The notes under the pieces were generated by a model, which saw only the letters and a program-made list of their open reading frames with translations, ran no database searches and had not been told where the DNA came from. From NCBI GenBank assembly GCA_036272055.1, contig DATAZL010000103.1, positions 47,615 through 111,614 on the forward strand: 64,000 nt of DNA, read 5' to 3'. How positions within the stretch are numbered: position 1 is the first letter of the stretch; each line of letters starts with the position of its first letter. This document shows positions 36,206 through 46,192 of the stretch, piece by piece. The position numbers were made by a program, and so were the translations under genes. The DNA comes from DASZVB01 sp036272055. Lineage in GTDB: Bacteria > Myxococcota_A > Polyangia > Polyangiales > Polyangiaceae.

Positions 36206-36559
36206 GGATCCACCCCACCTCGTCGGTGACCTCCGTGCGGCGCGCCCACCCGGGTGGCGCTCGATCGCCGTTCCTTCCCCATTCGCTCCAATCAAGAAGA
36301 GCCTCACCCTCTCCGCACCACGCAACGACGCAGTCGCTACACCCCGACGCCCCCTCGAGGTCTCAAGCCGCGTCGAGTCCCAGCTTATGTTCGATTGACG
36401 TACGCATCCCGTCCGTCAGAGCACCCTCCGTGCCACCCCACAACGCCCCAAAAAACCGCGCAGAGCCACGAAACAGCCCGCAGAGTCCATGAATCGAGAC
36501 ACGACGTGTCTCGTCGGAGAGAAGCGAAAGCGCGCCGAGCGGGACACGCGCCGAATCGC
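36206..36559. other. Non-coding stretch upstream of the surface operon
   Basis: No recognisable gene in either strand. It should contain the promoter of the exported-protein operon near 36205 and possibly older remains of the transposase gene. Translations here are Arg/Pro/Ser-rich and typical of non-coding high-GC DNA. Confidence 0.5.
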
Positions 36560-36939
36560 CAGCGTAGCCGCTACCCTGCAAGAATCCGTCGGGGCGTTCA
36601 ACGGCGTTTGCTTCCCGCGAGTCGCGAGCGTCGTTGGCGAATGCGTCACTGCAGAGCCTTGCGCAATCAAGCAGCATCGCGCGCGTGCTCGAGACGCCGC
36701 TCGAGGTGAAGCGCGCGCTCGTCTATGTCCTGCAGAATCACCGGCACCACGCCGCAGGCGTGGGTCAGCCCACGCCTGCGGCGTGGCTCGATCCGGTATC
36801 GACAGCTCCGTACTTCGACGGTTTCACGGTGCGCACGAGACGCGCACGGCGCGATGAAGCGGGACGTGCACCGAGTCCGGCGTTGCGCGTCTGGTCGAAG
36901 ACGCACCGCCCGATCGCGCCGGACGACGCGCCGGTTTGA
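36560..36939 (+). pseudogene. Decayed REP-associated tyrosine transposase
   Basis: The frame at 36634-36939 holds the C-terminal part of an IS200-like REP-associated transposase (RayT/TnpA-REP): ARVLETPLEVKRALVYVLQNHRHHAA, then LDPVSTAPYFDGF, and near the end PIAPDDAP, which line up with the usual C-terminal LxTPxEVxxALxYVLxNxRxHA ... DPxSSxxWFxGW ... L.D.DEVP pattern. The catalytic HUH and Tyr parts are not recoverable upstream, so it is dead. An 18-bp perfect palindrome lies inside it. Confidence 0.55.
36747..36786. repeat. 18-bp perfect palindrome with TCAG loop, REP-like
   Basis: The left arm 36747-36764 (CCACGCCGCAGGCGTGGG) and right arm 36769-36786 (CCCACGCCTGCGGCGTGG) are exact reverse complements with a four-base loop. 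It sits between HHAA and LDPVS of the decayed transposase, where intact homologues have no such sequence. REP palindromes are the natural substrates of this transposase class. Confidence 0.85.
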
Positions 36940-36978
36940 GGTCGGTAGCCCGTTGGAAACGGCGTGGTGCTCGTCCCG

Positions 36979-38013
36979 TCAGAAGCGTCCCGACACGCCG
37001 GCTGAGGTCCCGGCGAACCAGGGGACGACGCGGGCGGCGGCGGACTTTTTCGGGGAAGACGCGGTGAGGAGAAAATACGTTCCGGCGGCGGCTCCCACGC
37101 CCAGCGTGATGAGCCCTGCGGTCGCGAGGTCGGCGAAGGTGACCATGCGGGATTCTCGGCCGGCGAATGACGGAGGGCACTTCTTCGCCGCGCACGCGGG
37201 GTCGGCGTCGAGGGAGTGTTTTTCGCTGACGGCGAGCGCACCGAAGAGGGTGCTGCCGGCGAGCCCGACGCCGGCCACGCCGAACGCGATGAATGCCGCG
37301 GTGCGATCGGAGTGGGGCTGAAGATCGTCTTGGGTACGAGGGAGAGACGGAGCGCTCACTTTCGCCGGCAGGGCGAGCGTGAGCGTGCCACTTTCGCCTG
37401 CGGCGAAAGTGCGGCTCTCGACGACGTGCGCGTCACCCTTTCCCGAAGCGACGAAGACGTGGGTGCCGGGGTCGAGCCATACCTCGATCGGGCCCGCCGG
37501 CGTTCGTTCGACCGTGGCGGCGTGGGGAGCGACCGCGTAGACGGGATGGTCGGACGGCTCCATGCGTTCGAGCCCACGTCCGTCCACCCTGATGGTCGTA
37601 TCTTCCGGCTTGCGCGCGACGAGGACCTTGACGACGCGGTGACGTACCTCTTCGAGATAGCCGGTCGCGTCGTGCTCGAGGTCCGCCGGGAGCGCGGCGG
37701 TTCCGTCGGACCCTGCCGCGAGCGCCTCCGCGAAGCGGAACGAGGCGCGCGCGTAGTGGCCGAGTGCTCGCTCACAGTAGGCGATGTCGTACGTCGTCAC
37801 GGGGTGCGGCTTGAGGTGGGCGGAGCGCTCGAAGGCGACGAGTGCGGCCTCCCAGTCGCCCGACTTTGCGAGCGCGGAGCCCCGACGGAAGGCGTCGCGC
37901 GCCTCGACGACGTCATCGCCGTGCGGCAGCTCCGCGCCGGGTTCACCGGCGGTCGCACGGCCGGCGAACGTCGCGAGCGCGATCACCGCGAGAAGCGTGC
38001 GGACGCCCGTCAT
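36979..38013 (-). CDS. Exported TPR/PEGA-like protein with C-terminal membrane segments
   Basis: 344 residues. The signal ends FAGRATAGEP. TPR-like helices (AFRRGSALAKSGDWEAALVAFERSA) lead into a PEGA-like beta segment (GPIEVWLDPGTHVFVASGKG). A membrane segment (AFIAFGVAGVGLAGSTLFGALAV), a conserved Cys pair (DPACAAKKCPP) and a second hydrophobic segment near the end follow. Many Polyangia kinases are encoded next to proteins of this type. It begins about 50 bp after the kinase stop on the same strand. ATG 38046 is a possible longer start. Confidence 0.75.
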   Translation of the reverse strand: MTGVRTLLAVIALATFAGRATAGEPGAELPHGDDVVEARDAFRRGSALAKSGDWEAALVAFERSAHLKPHPVTTYDIAYCERALGHYARASFRFAEALAAGSDGTAALPADLEHDATGYLEEVRHRVVKVLVARKPEDTTIRVDGRGLERMEPSDHPVYAVAPHAATVERTPAGPIEVWLDPGTHVFVASGKGDAHVVESRTFAAGESGTLTLALPAKVSAPSLPRTQDDLQPHSDRTAAFIAFGVAGVGLAGSTLFGALAVSEKHSLDADPACAAKKCPPSFAGRESRMVTFADLATAGLITLGVGAAAGTYFLLTASSPKKSAAARVVPWFAGTSAGVSGRF

Positions 38014-38063
38014 CTTCGTCCCACACACCTTAGCCGAACCCCGCATCGTCGAGCGAGGACTCG

Positions 38064-39464
38064 TCAGAACGGCGGCTCGTCGACGAGCCCACCCCGACGA
38101 CCGGACGCCGGCGGCGCAGACGGCGTATCGCGAATCGCCGCCTTCGGAGGTGAGCGCCGCCGGGAGCCGTTCACGGCGGGGATGCGAGCACGCATCGTGG
38201 GCGCCGCAACGGGAGCCGGCGCCGGCAGCGTCGGAGTCGATTCGCCGTTGCCCGGCGGCGAGGGCGACGGCGACGGCGACGGCGACGTGAGCAGGTGCTC
38301 TGCCGGCGCGCTCGGGGCATTCGTCGCGGAGGCGGTCCTTGGAGCGCGAACCGACCAGACGACGCCGAGCACCGCTGCCGCGACGAGCGCGGCGATCGCG
38401 ACGACGACGTTCCTGCCGCGAGGCGACGCCGCCGTCGACGGCGGCGCTGACACGGTCAATTCGACCACGTCAGTGGCCGCTTCAGTATCCGCGAGCTCCA
38501 CGCGCTCCGCCGGCGGCGCGCCGAGCGGCGAGCTCCGTCCGCTCATCGGGCTCGAATCGAGGGGAAGCGGCGCTTCCTCGACGGCGGCCGCGAACGGCGG
38601 TGCCACGACGCTCGTGTGGTGGGAGAGCACGGCGGCGACCTCCCGCAGATCGAAGGGGCGCGCCGCCACGTCGCGCCGGAGCATCCGATCGACGAGCTCC
38701 GCGACGTCGACGGGAAGCTCCGGGACGAGCACGCCGATCGGTGTGATGGCCTCGTTCATGAGGCGCTTCAGCACCTGACCGACGTTGGCGCCATCGACGG
38801 GGCGCACACCGGAGAGCACCTCGTAGAGCACGACCCCGAGCGACCACACGTCGCTACGGTGATCGAGGTTGCCCTCGCCGAACCCTTGCTCCGGCGACAT
38901 GTACGACGGCGTGCCGACCACGCCGCCGCCGGTGAGGCCGTCGGTGTCGTCGCCGGGCGGCAGGGCGGCGCCGACGAGCTTCGCGACGCCGAAGTCGAGG
39001 ACGCGCACGTCACCGGCCGGACAGAGAAAGACGTTCTCCGGTTTCAGGTCGCGGTGAATGACTCCACGGGCGTGCGCCGTTCCCACCGCCGACACGACGG
39101 GCAGGAGGATGGCGGCAGTGACGTCGAGGGGAAGCGCACCCTCGCGCGCGAGCTTGCTCCCGAGGGTCTCGCCCTCGAGCAAGTCCATGATCATCACCGG
39201 CGTGCCGTCGGAGAGCTCGAAGAAGTCGTGCACCGCGACGACGTTCGGGTGCTGAACGGCGCTCGCGGCGCGTGCCTCACGCAGGAAGCGGCGTCGCCGT
39301 CCTTCCTGAAGGTGCGACGGGCCGTTCAGCAGCTTGAGCGCCGCCACGCGATGCGTCACCTCGTGGGTCACGGCCCAGACCTGCCCCATCCCGCCCCTGC
39401 CGAGCAGGCGATCCAGCCGGTAGCGGCCGGCCACGACGACCCCGGGGCTCAGGTCCGTACTCAT
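38064..39464 (-). CDS. Membrane Ser/Thr protein kinase (PknB-like)
   Basis: 466 residues. The catalytic domain (about 15-280) has the Gly loop LGRGGMGQVW, VAALKLL Lys, catalytic loop HRDLKPENVF, DFGVAKL and the activation segment end SPEQ with SDVWSLGVVLYEVL. A membrane segment (~350-370) separates a ~100-residue Pro/Ser-rich tail that includes (SP)n encoded by 6-bp repeats. It phosphorylates Ser/Thr on unknown targets. It diverges from the sigma-54 activator gene (66 bp between starts), and the TPR/PEGA protein follows, so a signalling unit is plausible. Confidence 0.92.
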   Translation of the reverse strand: MSTDLSPGVVVAGRYRLDRLLGRGGMGQVWAVTHEVTHRVAALKLLNGPSHLQEGRRRRFLREARAASAVQHPNVVAVHDFFELSDGTPVMIMDLLEGETLGSKLAREGALPLDVTAAILLPVVSAVGTAHARGVIHRDLKPENVFLCPAGDVRVLDFGVAKLVGAALPPGDDTDGLTGGGVVGTPSYMSPEQGFGEGNLDHRSDVWSLGVVLYEVLSGVRPVDGANVGQVLKRLMNEAITPIGVLVPELPVDVAELVDRMLRRDVAARPFDLREVAAVLSHHTSVVAPPFAAAVEEAPLPLDSSPMSGRSSPLGAPPAERVELADTEAATDVVELTVSAPPSTAASPRGRNVVVAIAALVAAAVLGVVWSVRAPRTASATNAPSAPAEHLLTSPSPSPSPSPPGNGESTPTLPAPAPVAAPTMRARIPAVNGSRRRSPPKAAIRDTPSAPPASGRRGGLVDEPPF

Positions 39465-39530
39465 TCCCTACGTAACCTTACCAGCCGAGGCGTCGGAGCG
39501 CTTGCCGTGCGCGCCGGGAGTCGTCGTACG

Positions 39531-40913
<1,383 letters not shown>

Positions 40914-41036
40914 CGCCCATGCCTGAGTGGGGCACCCCGCGCGTCGCCACCGTCGCGGACTCGCTCGGGTGCATGCGCGCTCGACGTCGCAGACGCATGC
41001 GTCCGACCGCAGGCGCCCACGTCATGCGCCCTCCCA

Positions 41037-41083
41037 CGGAAAAAATTGCGATGTACTTGGGCGGTACATCGCAAAGTTTTCCG
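41037..41083. repeat. Imperfect 20-bp inverted repeat between two convergent genes
   Basis: Left arm 41037-41056 (CGGAAAAAATTGCGATGTAC) and right arm 41064-41083 match at 18 of 20 positions around a seven-base loop. It lies in a ~290-bp non-coding stretch between the activator stop and the flippase stop and is AT-rich relative to the region. It may terminate transcription from both directions or mark an old mobile-element end. Confidence 0.7.
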
Positions 41084-41170
41084 CGAGCCCCCCCTGACAA
41101 ATCAAGAAGGCGGTGATCCTCGCGAGTCGTGTGAAACGGCGCAAAGCGTCGGCGAAAATCCAATGCGCCA

Positions 41171-41206
41171 GCGTCATCGCGGCCGTCAGCGTCATCGCGG
41201 CCGTCA
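41171..41206. repeat. Direct 18-bp duplication at the flippase stop codon
   Basis: GCGTCATCGCGGCCGTCA occurs twice in direct repeat (41171-41188 and 41189-41206). The second copy includes the flippase stop codon (TGA on the minus strand at 41206-41204). Confidence 0.85.
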
Positions 41207-42802
41207 GCGCCGGCGGCGGTTCACGATGCCGGAGATTGCTGTCATGTCGGCCCGGCCGAGCTCGCGTGTCGTGATGAGGGCCACGATGTAGAGCAGGGCG
41301 ACGGCGGCGCATTCCGCGAGGGTGACGATCTTGCCGGCGACCGGAAGACTGCGCGCGACGAAGATTGCGACGGCCAGGGACGCAGCGACGCGTGCGGCGC
41401 TGAGCGCTGGCACGACGGAGCCCGCGGCGCGCGCGACGAGGACGGCAGCGCACACGGCGGCGAGGACTAACCCCGCCGACGTGGAGAGCGCGGTATTCCG
41501 CAATATTTCTTCACCGAACGGCGCCCTGCGCGCCCACGCAAAGCACAGCGTGACGACCAGCGCGAACGCGACGGCGATGACGGTCGCGCCCTCGCGCTCG
41601 CGCCCGATGCTCGACAGCACTGCCGTCAGGACCCCGAGGATCGCGAACGCCCCGAACCCCAGCGTGAGCGTCTGCATCGCGCGCGCGCCGAGCTCTGCGA
41701 CCTCCGGCGAATAGACGAGGCGGAGGAGCTGCGCGGAGAGCCCGGACGTCACGCTGACGAGGAGCCCTGCGACGATCATCGCGATACGGACACCGGCGCT
41801 CACGTAGCGCGCCACCGCGACGCGATCCCCGGCCTTGTGCGCCGTCGCGAGGAGCGGGAACAGGACGAACGTCACGCTGACGAGCAGCTGGTACGGCAAG
41901 AACGAAAAGAGCTGCGTCGCGCGATACGCGCCCACGAGCGGATCGGCTGAGAGCGGCGGCAACCCGGCCGCCTGCGCCGCGTCCCCGGCGAAGCGACGGA
42001 GGAGCGTCAGATCCGCCTGCAAGAGCAGGTTCAGGAGCACCTGACCGGCAAGGAGCGGAAGGATGAACGCGACATGTGCGAGCGCCGTGGGCCCGCCGGT
42101 CCCGCGCCGGCCGAGTCCGACCACGAACACGGCGGCGACGGCGATGACGGACGCCGTCGTGACGAACCCCCCCACGGACCCGAGCACCCCCTGCCCTGCC
42201 GGCGCGAGATAGCCACCGACGACGAGCGCCGCCGTCCGGAGCGTCGCGAAGACGACGTCGAAGGTCGCTTGCGCCACGAAGCGCCGTCGCCCGTTGAGCG
42301 CGCCGATCAGCGGCGAGTAGAGCCCGTAAAGAAGGAGCACGAGGCTGATGAGCCGGAGTGGCGCCACGATGTGCGGCGCGCGCATGAACCCCGCCGTGTA
42401 CGGCGCGGCGAGGAAGAACGCCGAAGACGCGAGCACCGCGAGCGTCGCGTGGACCGTGAACGTACGGCGAAGGGTGGCGCTCTGCTCGGCACCCGACGTC
42501 TGCGCGACGGCGCGACTCACGCCCTGGATCGACGTCGTGACGATGGGGTTATACGTGATGCTCGACGCACTGAGCACACTCGAGAGCGCGCCGTATCCGT
42601 CGAGCCCGAGGACGCGCGGCAAGAGCACCTGCTGGATGAGCCCCTGGAAGATGAAGTAGACCTTGGCGAACGTGATCGCCAGACCGCCGCGCCCCACCGC
42701 GGCCGCAGTCTCGGCGTCGGGATCGACGGGCGGCCCGCCGGCGAACGCGCTCTCGGCGTCAGGCTCGACGGGGGGCTCGGCGACGGGCTCGGCGGCGGAC
42801 AC
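41204..42802 (-). CDS. MATE/MVF-type oligosaccharide or lipid flippase
   Basis: 532 residues with about 14 hydrophobic segments, typical of the MOP flippase superfamily (Wzx/MurJ-like). RVLGLDGYGALSSVLSASSITYNPIV near the start and FLPYQLLVSVTFVLFPLLA are family-like. It moves lipid-linked sugars or lipids across the inner membrane; the substrate is unknown. The N-terminal ~40 residues are acidic and Pro-rich. GTG 42802 starts 12 bases after the small membrane protein gene, same operon as a sigma factor. Confidence 0.8.
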   Translation of the reverse strand: MSAAEPVAEPPVEPDAESAFAGGPPVDPDAETAAAVGRGGLAITFAKVYFIFQGLIQQVLLPRVLGLDGYGALSSVLSASSITYNPIVTTSIQGVSRAVAQTSGAEQSATLRRTFTVHATLAVLASSAFFLAAPYTAGFMRAPHIVAPLRLISLVLLLYGLYSPLIGALNGRRRFVAQATFDVVFATLRTAALVVGGYLAPAGQGVLGSVGGFVTTASVIAVAAVFVVGLGRRGTGGPTALAHVAFILPLLAGQVLLNLLLQADLTLLRRFAGDAAQAAGLPPLSADPLVGAYRATQLFSFLPYQLLVSVTFVLFPLLATAHKAGDRVAVARYVSAGVRIAMIVAGLLVSVTSGLSAQLLRLVYSPEVAELGARAMQTLTLGFGAFAILGVLTAVLSSIGREREGATVIAVAFALVVTLCFAWARRAPFGEEILRNTALSTSAGLVLAAVCAAVLVARAAGSVVPALSAARVAASLAVAIFVARSLPVAGKIVTLAECAAVALLYIVALITTRELGRADMTAISGIVNRRRR

Positions 42803-42814
42803 GGGCGACCCGTA

Positions 42815-43102
42815 TCATCGTCCGAAGAGGGGCGATACTGCGCCGCGCAGGGCAGTGACGGTCGGCTCGTGCAGGTGGCTCATGAACGTCAAGGTCCACC
42901 CGAGGTGGGAGCCGCACAGCAAGACGACGGCTGCCGCGCCGAGGATGCGGGCCGTCGAGAACCGCCTCGTCGAATCTTTCGCCGGTGATCGTCCAGCGGC
43001 GAGCCGGAGATGCGCCTCTTTGCGGATCTTCGCCGAAAGCTCCGGTGCCAGTGGCGGCAGCGGCAGCTCGCGCAGTCCACTCAGCGGGTCTTGCTCGTTC
43101 AT
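42815..43102 (-). CDS. Small membrane protein, probable anti-sigma factor
   Basis: 95 residues. An N-terminal ~50-residue cytosolic part (LPLPPLAPELSAKIRKEAHLRL) is followed by one membrane segment (ILGAAAVVLLCGSHLGWTL) and a short outer tail. Its ATG overlaps the sigma gene stop (ATGA), the usual arrangement for a membrane anti-sigma factor. No zinc-finger motif is visible, so the role is inferred from context and topology. Confidence 0.6.
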   Translation of the reverse strand: MNEQDPLSGLRELPLPPLAPELSAKIRKEAHLRLAAGRSPAKDSTRRFSTARILGAAAVVLLCGSHLGWTLTFMSHLHEPTVTALRGAVSPLFGR

Positions 43103-43722
43103 TTTTCCGTCCAGTCCGATGATGCAAGCCGCGGCGCGCGCTCGAGCTCCGAGGCTAGCCGCGACCTTGCCCGATGCAAGCGCTGGCGAAAGGCGACCTC
43201 GCCGAGCCCGAGCACGGCGCGCGCCGTCGCAGGGCTCATCTCCTCCACCCCCACTAGCAGAAGGATCTCGCGATCGCCGTCCCCCAGCGCCGACAGGGCG
43301 CGCTCGAGCGCACGGACCGCGCTCGACGCGACGGCACGCGACTCGGGCGTCGGCTCCGGCGCGGCGCGCTCGCCCGCGCTCTCCAGCTCGACGACGCGGG
43401 ACTCGACTCGCGCCCGGCTGAGCCAGCCATTTCGCGCCACCGTGAAGAGCCATGCCCCGAGCTCCGTTTCGGGACGTAGCTCGGGCGCGTGGGTGGCGAG
43501 CTTGAGCCACGTCTCCTGAAGGACGTCCTCGGCGACGTGCCGCCGCGCGCACAGATGAACGAGAAAGCGGAAGAGCCGCGGCGCGTGGCGCGCATACGCC
43601 GCGTCGAACGCGTCGGTGTCCCCGGCGCGAAGTCCGGCGACGAGCTCGATGTCCGATGCCGGAGTCACGGTGATGAGTGGATCAACGCGCGAACGGGGTG
43701 GACGTGACGCCGCAACCGCCAT
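43099..43722 (-). CDS. ECF-type RNA polymerase sigma factor
   Basis: 207 residues. Region 2: RHAPRLFRFLVHLCARRHVAEDVLQETWLKLATH and LGAWLFTVARNGW. Region 4: LSALGDGDREILLLVGVEEMSPATARAVLGLGEVAFRQRLHRAR. Start ATG 43722. Its stop overlaps the ATG of the small membrane protein, a probable anti-sigma factor; the flippase gene follows. The divergent small membrane protein gene begins 78 bases upstream, so both may share a promoter region. Confidence 0.88.
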   Translation of the reverse strand: MAVAASRPPRSRVDPLITVTPASDIELVAGLRAGDTDAFDAAYARHAPRLFRFLVHLCARRHVAEDVLQETWLKLATHAPELRPETELGAWLFTVARNGWLSRARVESRVVELESAGERAAPEPTPESRAVASSAVRALERALSALGDGDREILLLVGVEEMSPATARAVLGLGEVAFRQRLHRARSRLASELERAPRLASSDWTEK

Positions 43723-43800
43723 CGACGTCCTTTTTCCGCCGTCCTCTCGTTTCCGTGTCACGGCATCCCGTCTCCCGCGTCGTCTCCCCGGAGGCAAACG

Positions 43801-44163
43801 ATGTTCGTGATTTTCCAGGAAGGCGGCTATCCGATGTGGTTTCTGCTCGCAGCGGCTCTCGCGGCGCTGGCGGCGGGGGGAAACTTCGCGGTCCGCCCGA
43901 GCCGGCGCCGCCTCGAGCTGACGCGGGCCCTCGTGCTCACGACCGTCGCGTCGATCTTGACCGGCACTGCGGCGGACGTCGCGCAGGTGGGCCACCATGC
44001 GTCCGAGTACCTCGCGGGGCATCCCTCGGACACCCTGGCGAACATCGCGCTCCTCGGGCTCGGTGAGTCGATGAGCCCGTCGATCTTCGGCTTTTCGTGC
44101 CTCGCCATCGTCGGCGTCCTCGTCGCGTTCGGCGTGTATCGCGGCGGCACCGAAATGGCGTGA
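43801..44163 (+). CDS. Small three-segment membrane protein
   Basis: 120 residues with three hydrophobic segments (about 12-28, 42-58 and 95-112). The N-terminus MFVIFQEGGYPMWFLLAAALAAL resembles the first segment of MotA/TolQ/ExbB proteins, but the rest is too short for that family. Function unknown. It is divergent from the sigma factor gene, which makes it a candidate member of that regulon. Confidence 0.65.
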   Translation: MFVIFQEGGYPMWFLLAAALAALAAGGNFAVRPSRRRLELTRALVLTTVASILTGTAADVAQVGHHASEYLAGHPSDTLANIALLGLGESMSPSIFGFSCLAIVGVLVAFGVYRGGTEMA

Positions 44164-44196
44164 CGCACCGGGCGAGGCCGTGAAGCATGCCGGCCC

Positions 44197-44775
44197 ATGA
44201 AGGAGCTGAAGCGTTGCCACTGGTCGGGAGAGGATCCCGGGATGATCAGCTACCACGACGAGGAGTGGGGCGTGCCCCTCCACGACGACCGCGGGCTCTT
44301 CGAGTTTCTCATCCTCGAGGGCGCGCAGGCTGGCCTGTCGTGGAGCACCGTGCTTCGCAAGCGCGACGCCTATCGCAAGGCCTTCAAGGGCTTCGACCCG
44401 AAGAAGGTCTCTCGTTTGACGGAGAGCGATCGCGCGCTGCTCCTCACGAACGAGGGGATCATCCGGAACCGCGCGAAGATCGCGAGCACGGTGGAGAACG
44501 CGAAGGCCTTTCTCGCCGTCCAGAAGGAGTTCGGAAGCTTCGACGCGTATCTCTGGGGGCACGTGAAGGGCAAGCCGGTCGTCGGCAAGCGAAAGACGAT
44601 GGCCGACGTTCCCGCCGTGACTCCGCTCGCCGAATCGGTCAGCAAGGACCTGAAGAAGCGCGGGTTCGGCTTCGTCGGACCGACGATCATCTACGCGCTC
44701 CTGCAGGCGGTCGGCGTCGTGAACGATCACCTGACCACGTGCTTCCGCTACCGCGAGCTCACGGCCAAACCTTGA
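44197..44775 (+). CDS. tag: DNA-3-methyladenine glycosylase I
   Basis: 192 residues, normal length. Zinc ligands C7 (RCHW), H20 (SYHDEEWG), H178 and C182 (NDHLTTCF) and the catalytic Glu E41 in LEGAQAGLSW match Tag, which removes 3-methyladenine from alkylated DNA. ATG 44197. Confidence 0.95.
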   Translation: MKELKRCHWSGEDPGMISYHDEEWGVPLHDDRGLFEFLILEGAQAGLSWSTVLRKRDAYRKAFKGFDPKKVSRLTESDRALLLTNEGIIRNRAKIASTVENAKAFLAVQKEFGSFDAYLWGHVKGKPVVGKRKTMADVPAVTPLAESVSKDLKKRGFGFVGPTIIYALLQAVGVVNDHLTTCFRYRELTAKP

Positions 44776-44820
44776 AGGCGCGGTCTTCACGGCGCGGTGA
44801 GCTCTGCTAGAGTCGGCGAC

Positions 44821-45363
44821 ATGGCGCCCGCCCGCGTCCTCATCATTCCAGGGTTCGGCAACTCGGGCCCCGACCACTGGCAGACGCTCTGGGAGCAGAA
44901 ATACGGCTACGAGCGCGTCGAGCAGGACGACTGGGATCACCCCGACCCCGCATCCTGGCTGAAGCGACTCGACGAAGCGGTGAATCGGTCGCCCGAGCCG
45001 GTCGTTCTCGTCGCGCACAGCCTCGCGTGCGCCCTCGTCGCGCTCTGGGCGCCGTCGGCTCCGGCAAACAAGGTGGTCGGAGCGCTCGCCGTCGCGCCAG
45101 CCGACGTGGACTCCGAGATGCATACCCCGGACGAGGTGCGCTGCTTCTCGCCGATGCCGCTCCACCTGCTCCCCTTCCCCACCATCGTCGTCGCGAGCCG
45201 GACGGATCCTTACGTCCGGTTCGTCCGGGCGGAAGAGATGGCTCGCGGCTGGGGCGCGCGGCTCGTCGACGTCGGGCGCCTCGGGCACATCAACGCGGAC
45301 ACCAGCGTCGGAGAGTGGCCAGAAGGCCATCGCCTGCTCGAAGAGCTGCTCGGGTCGCATTGA
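44821..45363 (+). CDS. RBBP9/YdeN-family alpha/beta hydrolase
   Basis: 180 residues. IIPGFGNSGPDHWQTLWE at the start is the RBBP9/YdeN hallmark. The nucleophile Ser lies in VAHSLAC (the usual HSxG has Ala), the acid in SRTDPYV, and the His in GHINADTSVGEWPEG. It is a cytosolic Ser hydrolase of unknown substrate. ATG 44821 fits the family start; ATG 44797 is also in frame. The next gene overlaps its stop (TTGA). Confidence 0.88.
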   Translation: MAPARVLIIPGFGNSGPDHWQTLWEQKYGYERVEQDDWDHPDPASWLKRLDEAVNRSPEPVVLVAHSLACALVALWAPSAPANKVVGALAVAPADVDSEMHTPDEVRCFSPMPLHLLPFPTIVVASRTDPYVRFVRAEEMARGWGARLVDVGRLGHINADTSVGEWPEGHRLLEELLGSH

Positions 45364-46142
45364 GACGTCGCGCGCGACGCCTGTCCGTCGTCGCGGCGCT
45401 GTGCCTCTGCTGCGTCGCGAACGGCGCGGCGGCGCGCGGGCGTCGTCCCCGCTTCGAACCGACGGATCTCGAGCTCGAGGACTCCGGAACCGCGGAGTTC
45501 GATCTTCAGGCAGGCCCGGCGATCGGCGGGAGCGACGCCGGTAACCGCTTCGTCGTGCCGGATCTCGAGGTCGATCTCGGGCTCTTGCCGAACGTCGAGT
45601 TCGACGTCGACGCGGCTCTCGCCGTCGATCACTTCGACGGCTCGCACCCGACCCTCGACGGCGAGGCGATCTGGACGTCCATGAAGCTCGGCCTCGCCGA
45701 CACCCACAACGCGAAGTCCGACTACAACTTCGCCGCCGGGCTCCAGCTCGGCCCGCGCCTGCCGACCGTCGGCACGCGGGGTCTCGGGTACGCCGGGCTC
45801 GCGCTCCTCGGGCTCGCGAAGGAGCGGCTCCACCTCGTCGGAAACATCGGCGCCATCGTCGACCCCGGTGAGCACATCACGTCCGGCCAGGCGAAGAGCT
45901 TCGTGGCCGGCCTCGACCTGGACCTCGACCTCGACGGCCGTGACGCCTGGTCGCTCATCGGCGAGCTCGCGACCGCCCTCTACGTGAGCGACGACCCGAA
46001 CGAGCTGACGATGACCGGTGGGTTCGCGTACAACGTGCTCCCGTCGCTCGAACTGTCGGCGATCTTGCTCGCGGGCTTCCTGCCGGGCGGCGATCGCGGG
46101 GCGATTCTCTTCGGTGTCTCACCGAAGGTCGCGCTCTGGTAG
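45360..46142 (+). CDS. Exported barrel-like protein
   Basis: 260 residues starting at TTG 45360, overlapping the hydrolase stop codon. The signal is RRLSVVAALCLCCVANGAAARG. The mature part has alternating strand patterns (FDLQAGPAIGGSDAGNRFVV, LELSAILLAGFLPGGDRGAILFGV) and ends KVALW, an outer-membrane-like terminus. No family recognised. Confidence 0.65.
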   Translation: MRRRARRLSVVAALCLCCVANGAAARGRRPRFEPTDLELEDSGTAEFDLQAGPAIGGSDAGNRFVVPDLEVDLGLLPNVEFDVDAALAVDHFDGSHPTLDGEAIWTSMKLGLADTHNAKSDYNFAAGLQLGPRLPTVGTRGLGYAGLALLGLAKERLHLVGNIGAIVDPGEHITSGQAKSFVAGLDLDLDLDGRDAWSLIGELATALYVSDDPNELTMTGGFAYNVLPSLELSAILLAGFLPGGDRGAILFGVSPKVALW

Positions 46143-46192
46143 CGAATACCCTTGCCGTCCCGGCAAAAGCTGTCATTTTCCGCGCCGCCAGC

